Shown here piece by piece: positions 22,057 through 33,201 of a DNA stretch of 64,000 bases (within the stretch, counting starts at the first letter, position 1; each line of letters starts with the position of its first letter). The stretch comes from Apiotrichum sp. Y4204 (taxonomy: Eukaryota > Basidiomycota > Tremellomycetes > Trichosporonales > Trichosporonaceae). The notes below the pieces were generated by a model, which was not told where the DNA came from, did not search any database, and was given only the letters and a program-made list of their open reading frames with translations. The translations under genes were made by a program, and so were the position numbers. The DNA lies in the NCBI GenBank assembly GCA_025531455.1, contig JAMYHL010000052.1, forward strand, positions 227,219 through 291,218, in the 5' to 3' direction.

Positions 22057-23636
22057 CTACTTGGTCTTGGGGTTCTCCGCCGCGGAGACCTCGCCCTTGT
22101 CCAGCTCGGCCTTGTACCACTCTGTCCAGCGGTCGAGGCCGTCAATAATGCCCACGAGCGGCGTGTACCCGAGCAGGCGGCGGGCGCGCTCCGAGTCGTA
22201 GTAACGCTGCTGCGTGGCAAAGGTGACGCGGAAGCGCGTGAAACCGGGTTCGCGGCGAGTGAGCTTGGAGAATGCCTCGGCAAGCGTCGCGAGCAGGAGG
22301 CCCAGCCCGACGGGAAGGACAATGGTGTATGGCGGAATGTGGCCGAGCTTGCGCCAGATCGAGCGCGTCCAGTCCCAGAAGTTGACGGGCTCGCAGTTGT
22401 TGATAAAGAAGGCCTGGCCGGCGACTGCGGGGCCGGGCCCGGCCTCGTCGTCCGCCAGATCCGAGAACTGGTCCATGCGCGAGCGGAGTACTGGGCGCAG
22501 GTCGGACGCGTCCACCTCGCCACTCTCAAACTTTGCCGCAATCGCGAGATCCTCCGCCGTTGGGTCCGCCTTCGGGCCGAGGGGGTGCGCCGCCGACGTC
22601 GGGATGCGGTACTCGCCCAGGGAGAGGTTCACTTCCGGCAACGGCTCGTGGAGCCCAGCAATAGGATAGTGGTCCTCGAGGCGGTCGGCCGCGAGGAGGT
22701 GCGCGTGTGCGACGTTGCCGACATAGGTCCAGTCGAAGAGGTTGGTGTTGTCGCCAATCTGGAACTTTGTCTGTCCGTTCTTGATCACGCTGTGGAAGCC
22801 CGAGATGGCCTGGCGGTCGCCGGGGCCAAAGATGCCTGACGGGCGGAGTGCGCAGGTAAGCAGCCCGCGCTTGCCGTTGGCGGCGAGGACGAGGTCCTCG
22901 GCACGCGCCTTGGTGTCGTTGTACGCGTCAAGCGCGACCTTGGGGTATGGGATGCGCTCGTCGGCGTCCACGAGGTTCTCCTGTCCAGAGTAGATGACGC
23001 CCGCGGAGGAAGTGTACACGAGCTTCGGCACGCCGGCCGCCTGGCACGCCTCAATCACATTCTGCGTGCCAGTCACATTCACGAGTTCGTAGATTGCCGG
23101 GCCGAGGCCGTGCGTCGGCGACGCAGTGTGGATGACAATCTTGGCGCCGGACTGGAGTGAGCTTCAGTTGCAGAGGCACAGCGCCTAGATTTGGGATCAC
23201 CAACCATCTATCGCCAGGTTATCACTGTGGGCACAAACACTTACCTTAACGACCGCATTGCTCACGTCCTCGAGCTTGGAGATGTCGCCAATGAAGAAGT
23301 TGACGTTGCTGTTGTGAGTATGAGACAAAGAAGGAGAGTAGGAGGAACGGAACCACTTCAATCAGAACCACCTCGATCGTGAATCTGATTATACGCCATG
23401 TATGGCTGCCTCAGGACCTCTAAGCCATCCACGACTCAGGTACCGCCCGAAGATACCGCCAGGTGCCCAGTCTGCCCCCGCCGTCGGACTCACCTGTCAA
23501 AGTGCCGCTGCACGATATCGAACACTGCGACGTTCGTCTCGCCGCGCCCAAGCAGCGCCTCCACGATGTGGCGACCGAGGAAGCCGCACCCGCCGACGAC
23601 GAGGTACGGCTCGTGGGTTGGCTGTGCGTTGGACAT
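22057..23636 (-). CDS. ERG26: Sterol-4-alpha-carboxylate 3-dehydrogenase (Erg26)
   Basis: ER enzyme of ergosterol synthesis that oxidatively decarboxylates 4-alpha-carboxysterols, working with Erg25 and Erg27 in C4 demethylation. Exons (minus) 23636-23494, 23308-23245 and 23151-22057 give 433 aa. Short-chain dehydrogenase features: nucleotide loop GGCGFLG (15-21), the strand with FFIGDIS, active site YNDTK (Tyr146, Lys150), and the family marks ALRPSGIFGPGD and LFDWTYVGNVAHAH. A C-terminal hydrophobic segment (PVGLGLLLATLAEAF) can anchor it to the membrane. The ~60 residues between the SLGEYR block and QAFFINNCEPV (Pro/Asp/Glu-rich) look like a lineage insertion. The final RARRLLGYTPLVGIIDGL is typical. 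Confidence 0.95.
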
Positions 23637-24301
23637 CGGGGTAGTGGGTGAGGGGGGAAGGGGAGGGAAGTGGACGAGCTAGCTGCGCTGTCCTTTCGAT
23701 TGTACAGCTGTTGTGTCGGGTGTCGGTGCGGCGTGCTTGTGCGTGTAGTGAGTGGACAACGAAGAAAGAGTTATGCGAAAAAAAAAAAGTCGACCTATTG
23801 ACTCGTGGTGGTCGTCGTGGTGGAAAGTGTGGTGTCAGAGAGATCGAGATTGGGACGATGGGATGGAGGTGGGTCGCGCTGTCCGTCCAACTTCGGCGTT
23901 CAGGGTGTGTTCACTCTGGGCTGGTCTGCGTGCCTCGGCATATGGTGGTCGAACGATGCCCAGCCAAGCCAGCCAAAAGGTAGCGCACAGAGCCTTTGGC
24001 GTCCACCCTGGAAGCTGGGTGGTCTCCGGTCTCAACTGCATGCAGCCGACCTCGGGCCACGATGGACATCTAGACACTGCTTTCGCTGCATGCATCCACC
24101 CCCACTCTCCCTCATAGCATACAGACGTGCATGGTATACAAATGCGAGCCGTGTCACCACAACAGCCGCCTCTAAAAGCGGTATGCGCCCGCAGGCTTTC
24201 CTGGCTGGCGACCGCTGCGTCCTCCGTCCTCACCGCCGAGTGCTCTCCTCTCTTCACTCTCCAGCACCAAGCCACTTCCTCCATCCCCGGCTTCTGTCCG
24301 C
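23637..24301. other. Intergenic region, ERG26 upstream / SNARE 3' flank
   Basis: Contains the ERG26 promoter and leader and an A-run at about 23778-23788. No gene recognised. Confidence 0.5.
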
Positions 24302-24968
24302 TCAGAGGCCGCCGTCCGGCGAAGACCCGCTCCCAACAGCCCTGTACAGCTTGAGGACGAGCCAAAAGCCAACAACCGCGCCGACAATGTAGAGAATGGT
24401 GCGGTACTGCCTCAGCGTCGAGTTGGCGGCTATGGAACGCGAGTGGTGCCGCGAGGTCGAGAAGAGCGAGTTGGCAAAGTTTGTAAACGTGTTGCCCTGC
24501 ATATCAGCGATTACGCACAACGGGAGGGATTAGGTTGGGCCGCGGAGCGCGGAGCGCAGCCTGCGTGTGCACTGCCGTGGGGCTGCCGGGCTGCCGGGCT
24601 GCCTATCACCAGAGTGCCGAGTACGCACCGTCCTGTCCAGCTGGTCGTTCTGGCGGGATGAGTCATCGAGGATGTCAATCGTGACCTGGAGTCAGCGTGT
24701 CTTGACGGAGAGGGGTCCTGGCTGTGAAGCGGATGATAACAGCAACTCCTCGCATCCTCCTCGCAGTGCGCAGCGCCGCGACTTGATAAAACGCGACATC
24801 GCGCACCGGCCATCCCACTCCGGAACACGTACCGAGCGGAGAGCAGCAATCTTGCCGTGGAGCGCGCTGAGCTCCTCCTCGTTTTGCTGTTCGAGCGTCT
24901 GGTCCGTCGTGCTACGGCTGCGTGTCAGCACTGGGCAAGCGGAGAACTACCAACCCTGGTCTGGACAT
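24302..24968 (-). CDS. Bet1/Sft1-type Qc-SNARE
   Basis: Small tail-anchored SNARE for ER-Golgi or intra-Golgi fusion. Exons (minus) 24968-24955, 24917-24833, 24685-24629 and 24496-24302 give 116 aa. The order is MSRPG, the SNARE helix TLEQQNEEELSALHGKIAALRS-VTIDILDDSSRQNDQLDRT-GNTFTNFA with exon joints at the hyphens, a linker, then one C-terminal transmembrane helix TILYIVGAVVGFWLVLKLY and a short lumenal tail. A Gln in DDSSRQND is the probable zero-layer residue. The first exon is only 14 nt and its donor (GTTGGT) is weak, so the N-terminus is the least certain part. Bet1 and Sft1 cannot be separated from this sequence alone. Confidence 0.82.
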
Positions 24969-25617
24969 TGTGGGCTATTGCGGGGGTTGTGGAGTGTGAG
25001 GAGGGTAGGGAAAGCCGATGCGGGTACGGGCTTTGGGAAGCCAGGTGGGACTTTGGTTGGCGGCGTGGATATCAATTGGCGAGATCAATGCGCGTGCATG
25101 CAATGCGATGCTGGAGACGCGGAAAGAGAGAAAGAATGCGGACGGGACCGAAGTGTATCTGTAGCGAGTGTGGAGTCGGGGCCGGATGCTGAGAGGCAGT
25201 GGGACGTGAAGTGGATGAATGAAAGAGGATGGACGTATTGGGAGTGGTTGCCGGTTGATTTAGGTGGCAAACCATCAGGCCTGAAGTGGGGGTCAGTCAA
25301 TTGGCATTCCAAAGGGTCACACATCATGACACGGCCAGACCGCGCACCTGGGCTATAACAACCGACTTATCAGCATCCAGACCCAAAGTGCACAACAATT
25401 GACTATCCGAGTTGCATTCGTGTTCTAGTTTCATGCTGCATGTCAAGACTACGAAGCACAAAGCGTTGTGTTTCGCTGATGCTCATTACAGTGCAGTTCA
25501 AAATAGAGTCGCGCTGGCACTCCACGACCCGAGCGATCGACCGGAACTTGTTGCGTCACCATTCCACCACCCGCACCATTCCACCCTCCTTTGGCCGAAA
25601 TGTTGATACATAAACGT
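24969..25617. other. Intergenic region, SNARE upstream / SEC11 3' flank
   Basis: No gene or RNA recognised; presumably the promoter of the SNARE gene and the 3' UTR of SEC11. Confidence 0.5.
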
Positions 25618-26549
25618 CTATGAGTGTTCCTTTGATACAAGGAGATAGAGTCCCACGCTTCCCAGCAATGCGTACTTGAGCTGGGGGAAGTCGTTCTGTA
25701 ATGTCAGCGACGGAAATCAGCGTTTAGCGTACCATGGCAATCGTGATGTAGCCGACATAGGGGAGGAAGCTGAAGGTTAGCGTGATGAGGGAAGGAAAGC
25801 CGGCACTGAACTGAACAGAGGAAGCCACCTAGCTCTGCGGGCAGCAACACTCACCCCTGCACCTTGCCGACTACATGTTTCGCGTCGAGCCACTCGGGAC
25901 CGCGGTACAACGGAATGTCGTCTCCCGAGTTGTTGTCGCCCTTGGTCAGGAGCATCTGTGTCGAGTTCCTAGGAGTCTGTCAGTAACTGCGAGTTTGTAT
26001 GACCGCGGACATACGGGTAGACATGCGACGCGAGGACACGGTGCACGATCGGCGTCCCTGTGAGGTCTGTTGGTCTGTCGGTCAGCTACCATCAATGCGC
26101 TCAGCTGTCCTACACTTTGTACACGGTGATGTCGCCGACCTCGTACGGCGTGTTGGGGGGGTTGGTGAGGAAGAGGATGTCGCCGCGGTAAAATGCGGGC
26201 TCCATCGAGCCACTGTGGGTCAGCTTTGACTGAGACTCTAATAGCTGAGCACACGCACGAGAGGACGACAACGATCGGCGACTCCGAGTTGGTGACGAGG
26301 CAGAGCGCCTTCCACATCACGAGGCCCGAGGCGATGACATTGAGAAACTGGTAGACCTGGAAGAGCACCTGCGACGTTAGCATGCGGTGACAGTGACGGT
26401 GTCAGTGTCGAGGTGAGTAGCGGCCGAGTCGCGACGAGCTGTTCAGTTGAACCGAGTCGAGGTGTCGCGGCGCGCTCCTTTACCATCTTCGCCTAACTCA
26501 CTCCCTGGATGCCCAGCTTGCGGATACGAGCTATCTCGTCTGCAAACAT
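25618..26549 (-). CDS. SEC11: Signal peptidase complex catalytic subunit Sec11
   Basis: ER membrane serine protease that removes signal peptides from secretory proteins. Seven exons (minus: 26549-26502, 26368-26259, 26212-26114, 26074-26015, 25968-25855, 25769-25733, 25695-25618) give 181 aa, close to known Sec11 size. One N-terminal membrane helix is followed by the S26 box SGSMEPAF (catalytic Ser55), the [11 protein letters not shown] loop, and IVHRV with His97, the histidine that replaces lysine in ER-type enzymes. KGDNNSGDD (acidic catalytic region) and a C-terminal hydrophobic stretch follow. The exon 3/4 junction was fixed by frame: a donor GTAGGA after AAAGT and an acceptor at 26075 give [17 protein letters not shown]. 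Six introns in under 1 kb make it the most intron-dense gene here. Confidence 0.93.
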
Positions 26550-27225
26550 GATTGCAATGGTTGAGAGAGAGTGCGTGTGGAGAGGTGGGTGTGTTGTTTG
26601 TAGAGAACAACAAAATGCTCTGATTGTTTTACGCGGCCATGAACCGTGTCGTTGAAGCCCAGTGCGCCCAGTGCCAGCAAGCCAGCCAGCGCCTGGGGCG
26701 GCAGCCACACACATCATCCGGGAGTCCCCTCCTCCAGCATGCCAGAGCACCACCACAGCGCGTCAGCACGATCGGGCTTCTCAGAGGATCTCCGCGATTG
26801 TTGGAAGCTGGATTGGCAGAATTCTAAATGTGCTTCTCGCGCGAGGCGAAAAAAGGGATTAGGCCATAGCTTCATTAGGTTTTCTATCACGTCTCTATCA
26901 AGTCTCTATTAGGGAAGTATTAATGTGACTTTTTAAATAATCCTCCCCTCGCCGATCTTGTATTAGGGTTCTGATCTCCATCGATTTCAAAAATGATGAT
27001 CATTGACGATGACTCGAAAGTCAAAAGGGAAGCGAACAGCAGGCAATGATGGGCAATGGCGGGACACATAGTGATGGCAGACAGCGATAGTGAGCTCGAG
27101 ACCACGACCAACTAACACCACCAAAAAACGACAGACAGCAACCTCCACTGTTGTTCTCAACTGCGCGCACAGAGCACTTCCTCTCCCTCCCTCACTACCC
27201 CTCCTCGCACCACAACCCCTCGTTC
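26550..27225. other. Divergent intergenic region SEC11 / TrpRS
   Basis: Locally AT-rich between about 26860 and 27010, with several scattered ATTAGG hexamers. Probably a bidirectional promoter. No gene seen. Confidence 0.5.
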
Positions 27226-29298
27226 ATGCCCTTCCGCCCCACCGCGGTCAGGCTGCTATACATCTCCACTCCCCGTCTCCAACACCGCTTCCCCAAGAAA
27301 AAGCTCGAGAGCATGTCCAGCCTGACGCCAACCTACGGCCAGGAGGGTGACGACACGCCCCTCCGCTCGGGCCAGCTCACGCCCAACACCATCTCCAAGC
27401 AGCTGTCGCAGATGGAGCTCCCGGGTCCCGAGAACCTGCACCTTTCCCAGCCGTCCCAAAAGGCCGACCGCACCTCGCGCGATCTCACCGAGCAGCTCTC
27501 TGGCCTCAACCTCCCCGAGCCCGAGGCGCTCTCCAAGGCCAAGGCGCGCCACCGCTCCGAGAGCCAGAGCCAGGAGATCGCCGAGCAGCTCTCCCGCATG
27601 AAGCTTCCCCAGCCTGAGCGCATCTTCGGCCCGGACGCAACAAGCTCGGACGCAAAGCAGGGCGTGTCTGCCGACGAGTGGGAGAAGGTCAAGCTTGCGG
27701 ACGATGTCCCAGAGGCCGTCAAGAGCCCGACCTTGGCACACTTCCGCCGCGAGAGCCGTGCTGCGTGAGTGCGAGGGGAACGCTCCAAGTGGACACGTAG
27801 TAGGTTGGCGCTGTCGCTAACAATCACAGTGAGACCAAGCCGCCGGCACCGGCTGCCGCTGCTGCTTCCCCGGCGCGCTCCGTTTCGCCCTCCAAGCAGC
27901 AGGAGCAGAAGATCACCCCCTTTGACGTGCAGGGCGGTGTGGACGCAGAAGGCAAGGAGACTGGAATGTGGGTGGGATATCTCGATGGTGACTCACTCCA
28001 GCGACTACGACAAGCTCGCGAAGCGTTTCGGTGCGAACAAGATCACTCCTGAGCTGCTTGAGCGCTTTGAGCGTCTTACCGGACGCAAGCCGCACCCGCT
28101 TATGCGCCGCGGCACCTTCTACACCCACCGCGACTTTGACAAGATTCTTGATCTCTACGAGCAGCGCAAGCCGTTCTACCTCTACACTGGCCGCGGACCG
28201 TCGTCCGACTCGATGCACATGGGCCACCTTATCCCCTTCCTCTTCACTGCCTGGCTGCAGGAGGTCTTTGACTGCGCGTGTGTTATCCAGGTGACCGACG
28301 ACGAAAAGTACCTCCTTGACCGTGACGCCAAGAAGCAGCAGGCGCTCATCAAGAAGAACCCCCAGGACAAGCGATCGCCGTACTGGATCCTGGACAAGTA
28401 CCACGAGATGGGCCAGGCCAACATTGCCGACATTGTTGCCTGTGGGTTCAATCCCGAGAAGACGTTTATCTTTTCCGACCTCGACTACATTGGCAAGGCC
28501 TTTTACCGCAACGTCGTGCTCATGGGCAAGACTCTGACCGTCACTCACGCCAAGGGTGTCTTTGGCTTCAGCGACTCGGACAACGTCGGCATGATGCACT
28601 TTGCCGCCGTCCAGTCGACCCCGTCGTTCTCCAACTCGTTCCCCCAGATCTTTGGAGACCGCACCGACATCCCCTGCCTCATCCCCTGTGCCATTGACCA
28701 GGACCCGTACTTCCTCGTGTGCCGTGACGCCGCCGACAAGCTCAAGTACAAGAAGCCGGCCCTCCTCCACGCAAAGTTCCTCCCCGCCCTCCAGGGTGCC
28801 GGCACCAAGATGTCCGCCTCTAACCCCAACTCCAACATCACCCTCACCGACAAGCCCAACGAGATCAAGAACAAGATCCGCAAGCATGCCTTCTCCGGCG
28901 GTGGTGACACCCAGGAGCTCCACCGCCAGAACGGCGGCAACCCCGATGTCGACATTGCATACCTCTACCTCTCGTACTTTGAGGAGGACGACGCCAAGAT
29001 GCAGCGGCTGGCGGACGTGAGTGACAACATACAGATAGTTGCTGACAAGGACAGGAGTACCGGGCCGGCACGCTGTCGACGGTGCAGCTCAAGGACGAGT
29101 GCATTGCAAAGCTCCAGGGCGTCGTTGCGGGCTTCCAGGAGGTAAGCTAATGGATTCTTTTGGTAGCTGACATTTCAGCGCCGTGCAAAGGTTACGCCCG
29201 AAGTGGTCGCGTACTTCCAGGACCCCACGCGTCCCATCGACCCTACTCCCGGCTTCGCCGCCGCCTCGACTGCGACTGTCGGCTCGCCCGCTGCGTAG
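27226..29298 (+). CDS. WRS1: Tryptophanyl-tRNA synthetase, eukaryotic type
   Basis: Class I synthetase charging tRNA-Trp. Exons 27226-27764, 27830-27967, 28002-29016, 29055-29141 and 29179-29298 give 632 aa from the first ATG, or 603 aa from Met30 at 27313. The catalytic core begins [12 protein letters not shown] (across intron 2) and shows [20 protein letters not shown], a HIGH-like SMHMGH and a KMSAS loop. It has the eukaryotic VQVTDDEK-like and [17 protein letters not shown] blocks. The first 29 residues are Arg/Lys-rich with no acidic residue until position 28, like a mitochondrial presequence. Before the core lies a ~190-residue extension containing three copies of a QLSxMxLPxPE-like motif and a Pro/Ala linker. 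Core assignment is certain; which start is used is not. Confidence 0.95.
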
Positions 29299-29814
29299 AG
29301 AATAGTAGTGGGAAGGGGAGATATACATGGGCTGGGTAGCTGCGTATTATGCATGCAACTCTTTGAGCAGCAGTGGGAGTTGAGAGGCTGAGATCGAGAT
29401 TGAGTGCAGGCGCTGAGGCCCTGGGGTGCGCGCCGATCGCGCGCGGGTGCCACATGGAATGATGGAATTATATAATAATGAAATACGTGTCATTAAATGT
29501 GGATTTGGGATTGATAAGGCAGGCTGAGTGAGCAGCGACGCGCGTCACCTCCTCCGTCCTGGAGCACGCTCTGCACACGATTGAGATGTTGCCAGAAGGT
29601 GTGCATCCAAAGGACATTCCGGTCTGGTCGCTCTCAAGGCCGTCGTCGTCGTCGCCATTATACACACACTCTCTTTCTTTCATCACAACAACATTGTTCA
29701 ATCACTCTTGCACATCACCCCTTCCACACCCTGATCGCGCCGACAATAGACTAGAACACCCGGCGCGACACTTCTCCCTTCCAACCCCCCAACCACCACA
29801 ACCACTCTTCCACC
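29299..29814. other. Intergenic region, TrpRS 3' flank and RPN1 promoter
   Basis: Ends in a pyrimidine-rich, CCACC-rich leader before the RPN1 ATG. No other feature recognised. Confidence 0.5.
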
Positions 29815-32800
29815 ATGCCTGTCGAGGAGGACCCCAAGGCGGTAACGCTGATGGTCCCGTCCAAGGATCCGGAGAAGGAGGAGGACCCGACTCCCAAGCA
29901 CACCAAGGGCAAGTGGCGTGACACTGAGGAGGACCAGCCTGATATTGTGGGTACTCTCGGCGTGCTTGCGCGTCGAAATTCAGGATTCAAAGAGTCTTTA
30001 GATCATATGCTGACTTCAGTCCGAGGAGGACCTGCAGCTCAAGAGCGAGCTCGAGATGCTTGTCGAGCGCCTCAAGGTGGGTAGTGCTGGTTTTGTACGC
30101 TCTAACAGCAGGAATCCGACACGTCGCTGTATCTCCCCGCCCTCGAGTCGTTGCGCACGCTGATCCGTACATCGACGAGCTCAATGACCTCGGTGCCCAA
30201 GCCTCTCAAGTTTTTGCGGCCGCACTACGAAGAGATGGGCAAGATCCGCGACGGGTGGTCCAAGGACCTCAAGAAGCAGCGCGCACTGCTGGCTTCCATC
30301 CTCTCGGTTCTCGCCATGACGTACTCGGATACCGGGCGGCGCGACACTCTGTACTACCGCCTCATTTCCGAGTCTGACGAGAGCCCGGGATCATGGGGCC
30401 ACGAGTACGTTCGTCACCTTGCTGCTGAGCTTGGCGAGGAGTATGTCGGGCTCATCGAGCATCCCGAGGATGAGGAGCCGGCGGCGGACGCGACGGAAGC
30501 GGCCGACGGCGACGAGGCGAACGGCAAGGAGGGCGAGGACAAAACAGTTGTCCCCTCGCCTCCGAAGCGCAATTACACGGTTGAGCAGCTCCGCTCGCTG
30601 GGTCTTGAGCTTGTCGACTTTTTCCTCAAGCACAACGCCGAGGTGGATGCTGTCGACCTTGTGCTCGAGCTCGAGTGTGTCGAGGTGCTCGCCGACAAGG
30701 TCGACGACAAGACGTACCCCCGTGTCTGCCAGTACATGGTCAGCTGTGTTCCCCTTCTCGTTCCCCCGGATGACGAGGTGTTCCTCCGCACCGCTGCCGC
30801 CATTTACGCCAAGCACGACCGCCTGCCCGAGGCGCTTGCCCTCGCGATCAGGTTGCACGACAGGAAGCTCGTCCGGAAATACTTTGAGGCGCCCGCTAAC
30901 CCGGTCATGAAGAAGCAGCTCGCATATCTGATTGCGCGCGCCAACATCCCCATTCACTGGGTCCACAGCCCGGACACGATGGAGCCCGAGAGTGACGAGG
31001 GCGACGAGTGGGGACCGCCCCCACCGGAGCTCTCGCCCGAGCTGGCAGAGTGTCTCGGCAACCACAACCTTTCGACCCACTTCCGCAACTTTGGCAAGGC
31101 TGTCGGTGTTGAGGACCCCCGCACTCCCGAGGACATCTACAAGACGCACCTCGAGACGCAGTCGTCCACGCAGTACAACTCGGTGCGCGACAATCTCGCC
31201 GCCACGTTTGTGAACGCTTTTGTGAATGCTGGATTCGGAAACGAGAAGATGATCGTCCAGGCTCCCGAGGGCGAGAGCTTTATCTACAAGAACAAAGAGC
31301 GCGGTATGATGAGTGCGACTGCATCCGTCGGCATGTCGCTCCTCTGGGACCACGAGGGCGGTATCGACCACATCGACAAGTACACGTACTCGAACGAGGA
31401 GCCGATCAAGGCGGGTGCCTTCCTTGCGATTGGTATCCTCTACTCGTCTATCCGTACCCAGCCGGACATGGCATGGGCCCTCCTCGAGGAGCACATCGAC
31501 AACCCGAGTGCCGACATCAAGATTGCCGCCATCAACGCCATTGGTATGGCATACGCCGGTTCCGAGCGCCACTACATTATCGAGCGTCTCTCGCCGTACA
31601 TCACGGACGAGTCGTCGTCGATTGATGTCGCTGCGAATGCTGCACTTGCGATGGCGTTTGTGTACGTCGGCTCGGGCAACGGCGACGTTGCATCCATGAT
31701 CCTTCAGACCCTTATGGAGCGTGAAACCTCCCAGCTCGACTCGCCCTGGGGCATCTTCTTTGGCCTTGCTCTCGGTCTCATCTTCCTCGGCCGCCAGGAC
31801 GCTGCCGATGCCACCCTCGAGACCCTCAAGGTCATTGAGCACCCGATTGCCCGTTCCGCTGAGATTCTCGTCGAGGTGTGCTCGTATGCCGCGACAGGAA
31901 ACGTCCTCAAGGTGCAGTCCATGCTGCATGTGTGTGCCGAGCACGTCAAGCCGGCAAAGAAGGAGGAAGCTGCGGGAGAGCAGGCAGAGGGCGGCGCAAC
32001 GGAGGCCAATGGCGCGACCGAGGGCGGTGAGACAACACCGGCCGAGGCCGAGCCGGAGAACACCAAGTCGTTGAAGCATCAGGCTATGGCTGTTATCGGT
32101 ATCGCACTTGTCGCTATGGGCGAGGATGTTGGTGCGGAGATGGCGCTCCGCCAGTTCCAGCACCTCATGACGTACGGCGACCCTGTGATCCGCAAGGCTG
32201 TCCCGCTGGCGCTGGCACTCATCTCGGCATCCAACCCCCAGCTTTCCATCCTCGACACTCTCTCAAAGTACTCGCACGACTCGGACCTCGACGTTGCGGT
32301 CAACGCCATCCTCGCCATGGGTCTCGTCGGTGCCGGCACCAACAATGCCCGTCTCGGCCAGATGCTCCGCGGCCTCGCCACCTACTACGCCAAGGAGCCT
32401 GACTGCCTGTTCATGGTGCGCATTGCGCAAGGCTTTGTGCACATGGGCAAGGGCACGATTGGCATTAACCCGTTCTTCAACGACCGGCAGATGCTGAACG
32501 GCAACGCTGTCGCCGGTCTGCTCGCGCTCCTCGTATCCTTCACCGAGGCGCGGAGCTTCGTTCTCGGCAACTACCACTGGCAGCTGTACTGGCTCGCGCT
32601 GGCCATGTTCCCGCAGTTCCTCATCACGCTCGACGAGGAGGGCGCCGAGAAGGAGGTGACTGTCCGCGTCGGACAGGCGGTCAACACTGTCGGACTGGCA
32701 GGAACGCGCTCAGGCATTTCGGGCTTCCAGACACACCAGACACCGGTGCGCATCGGCACCACCGAGCGCGCAGAAATGGGCACAAACGAGTTCTTCCCGT

Positions 32801-32921
32801 ACTCAAGTGTGCTTGAAGGATTCGTCTTCATCAGGAAGTGAGTTGCTCCCCCCAGAGGGATGGTTGCCATAGGGACTTCTGACTGACACACAGGAACGAG
32901 TCGTACGAGGCCGACGAGTAG
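29815..32921 (+). CDS. RPN1: 26S proteasome regulatory subunit Rpn1 (PSMD2)
   Basis: Largest base subunit of the 19S particle; a scaffold that docks ubiquitin receptors and Ubp6 next to the ATPase ring. Exons 29815-29946, 30020-30076, 30112-32837 and 32894-32921 give 980 aa, the usual size. An acidic/Lys-rich start (MPVEEDPKAVTLMVPSKDPE) is followed by SEEDLQLKSELEMLVERLK and the signature TSSMTSVPKPLKFLRPHY. Proteasome/cyclosome repeats cover roughly 400-780 (e.g. KAGAFLAIGILYS, DIKIAAINAIGMAYAG, VAANAALAMAFVYVGSG). It ends VLEGFVFIRKNESYEADE. An Ala/Glu/Gly-rich insert around residue 665-690 interrupts the repeats, as in other fungi. The last exon is only 28 nt. Confidence 0.97.
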
Positions 32922-33201
32922 GTGCATGGCAGAGACGCGTAGAGCATGGAATGCAAATCATGTTGGCAGTTTGATGCTAGAATGGATGAGGCTGTGCCAA
33001 GAACGGAACACTGACATCAGCGGGCGAGATGGCACTGACGGACTAACATTGACACTGCTGCACACCAACCCGTCAGAGTCTTTGAAGAGTTATTACCTCC
33101 TCTCTGACGCAGTTGCAGGCCTTTGTACTCACGCCCTTGCGCATCACACGTTGCGGTGGATACTGAACAAGTGGTAATGAGTTGTGCATGCAATATGAAA
33201 T
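32922..33201. other. Short convergent intergenic region
   Basis: 3' flanks of RPN1 and the MetRS gene; no feature seen. Confidence 0.5.

Noticed and set aside
26866..26960. Telomere-like TTAGG repeats near 26.9 kb
   Set aside because: Only scattered single hexamers in AT-rich promoter DNA, not a tandem array.
27913..28923. 336-aa minus-strand frame opposite TrpRS
   Set aside because: Composition (Val/Leu/Gly/Glu repeats) is that of antisense to a biased coding region.
30391..32163. 590-aa open frame on the minus strand opposite RPN1
   Set aside because: A shadow of the GC-rich, C/G-ending codons of RPN1. No domains, and the sense strand is a clear Rpn1.
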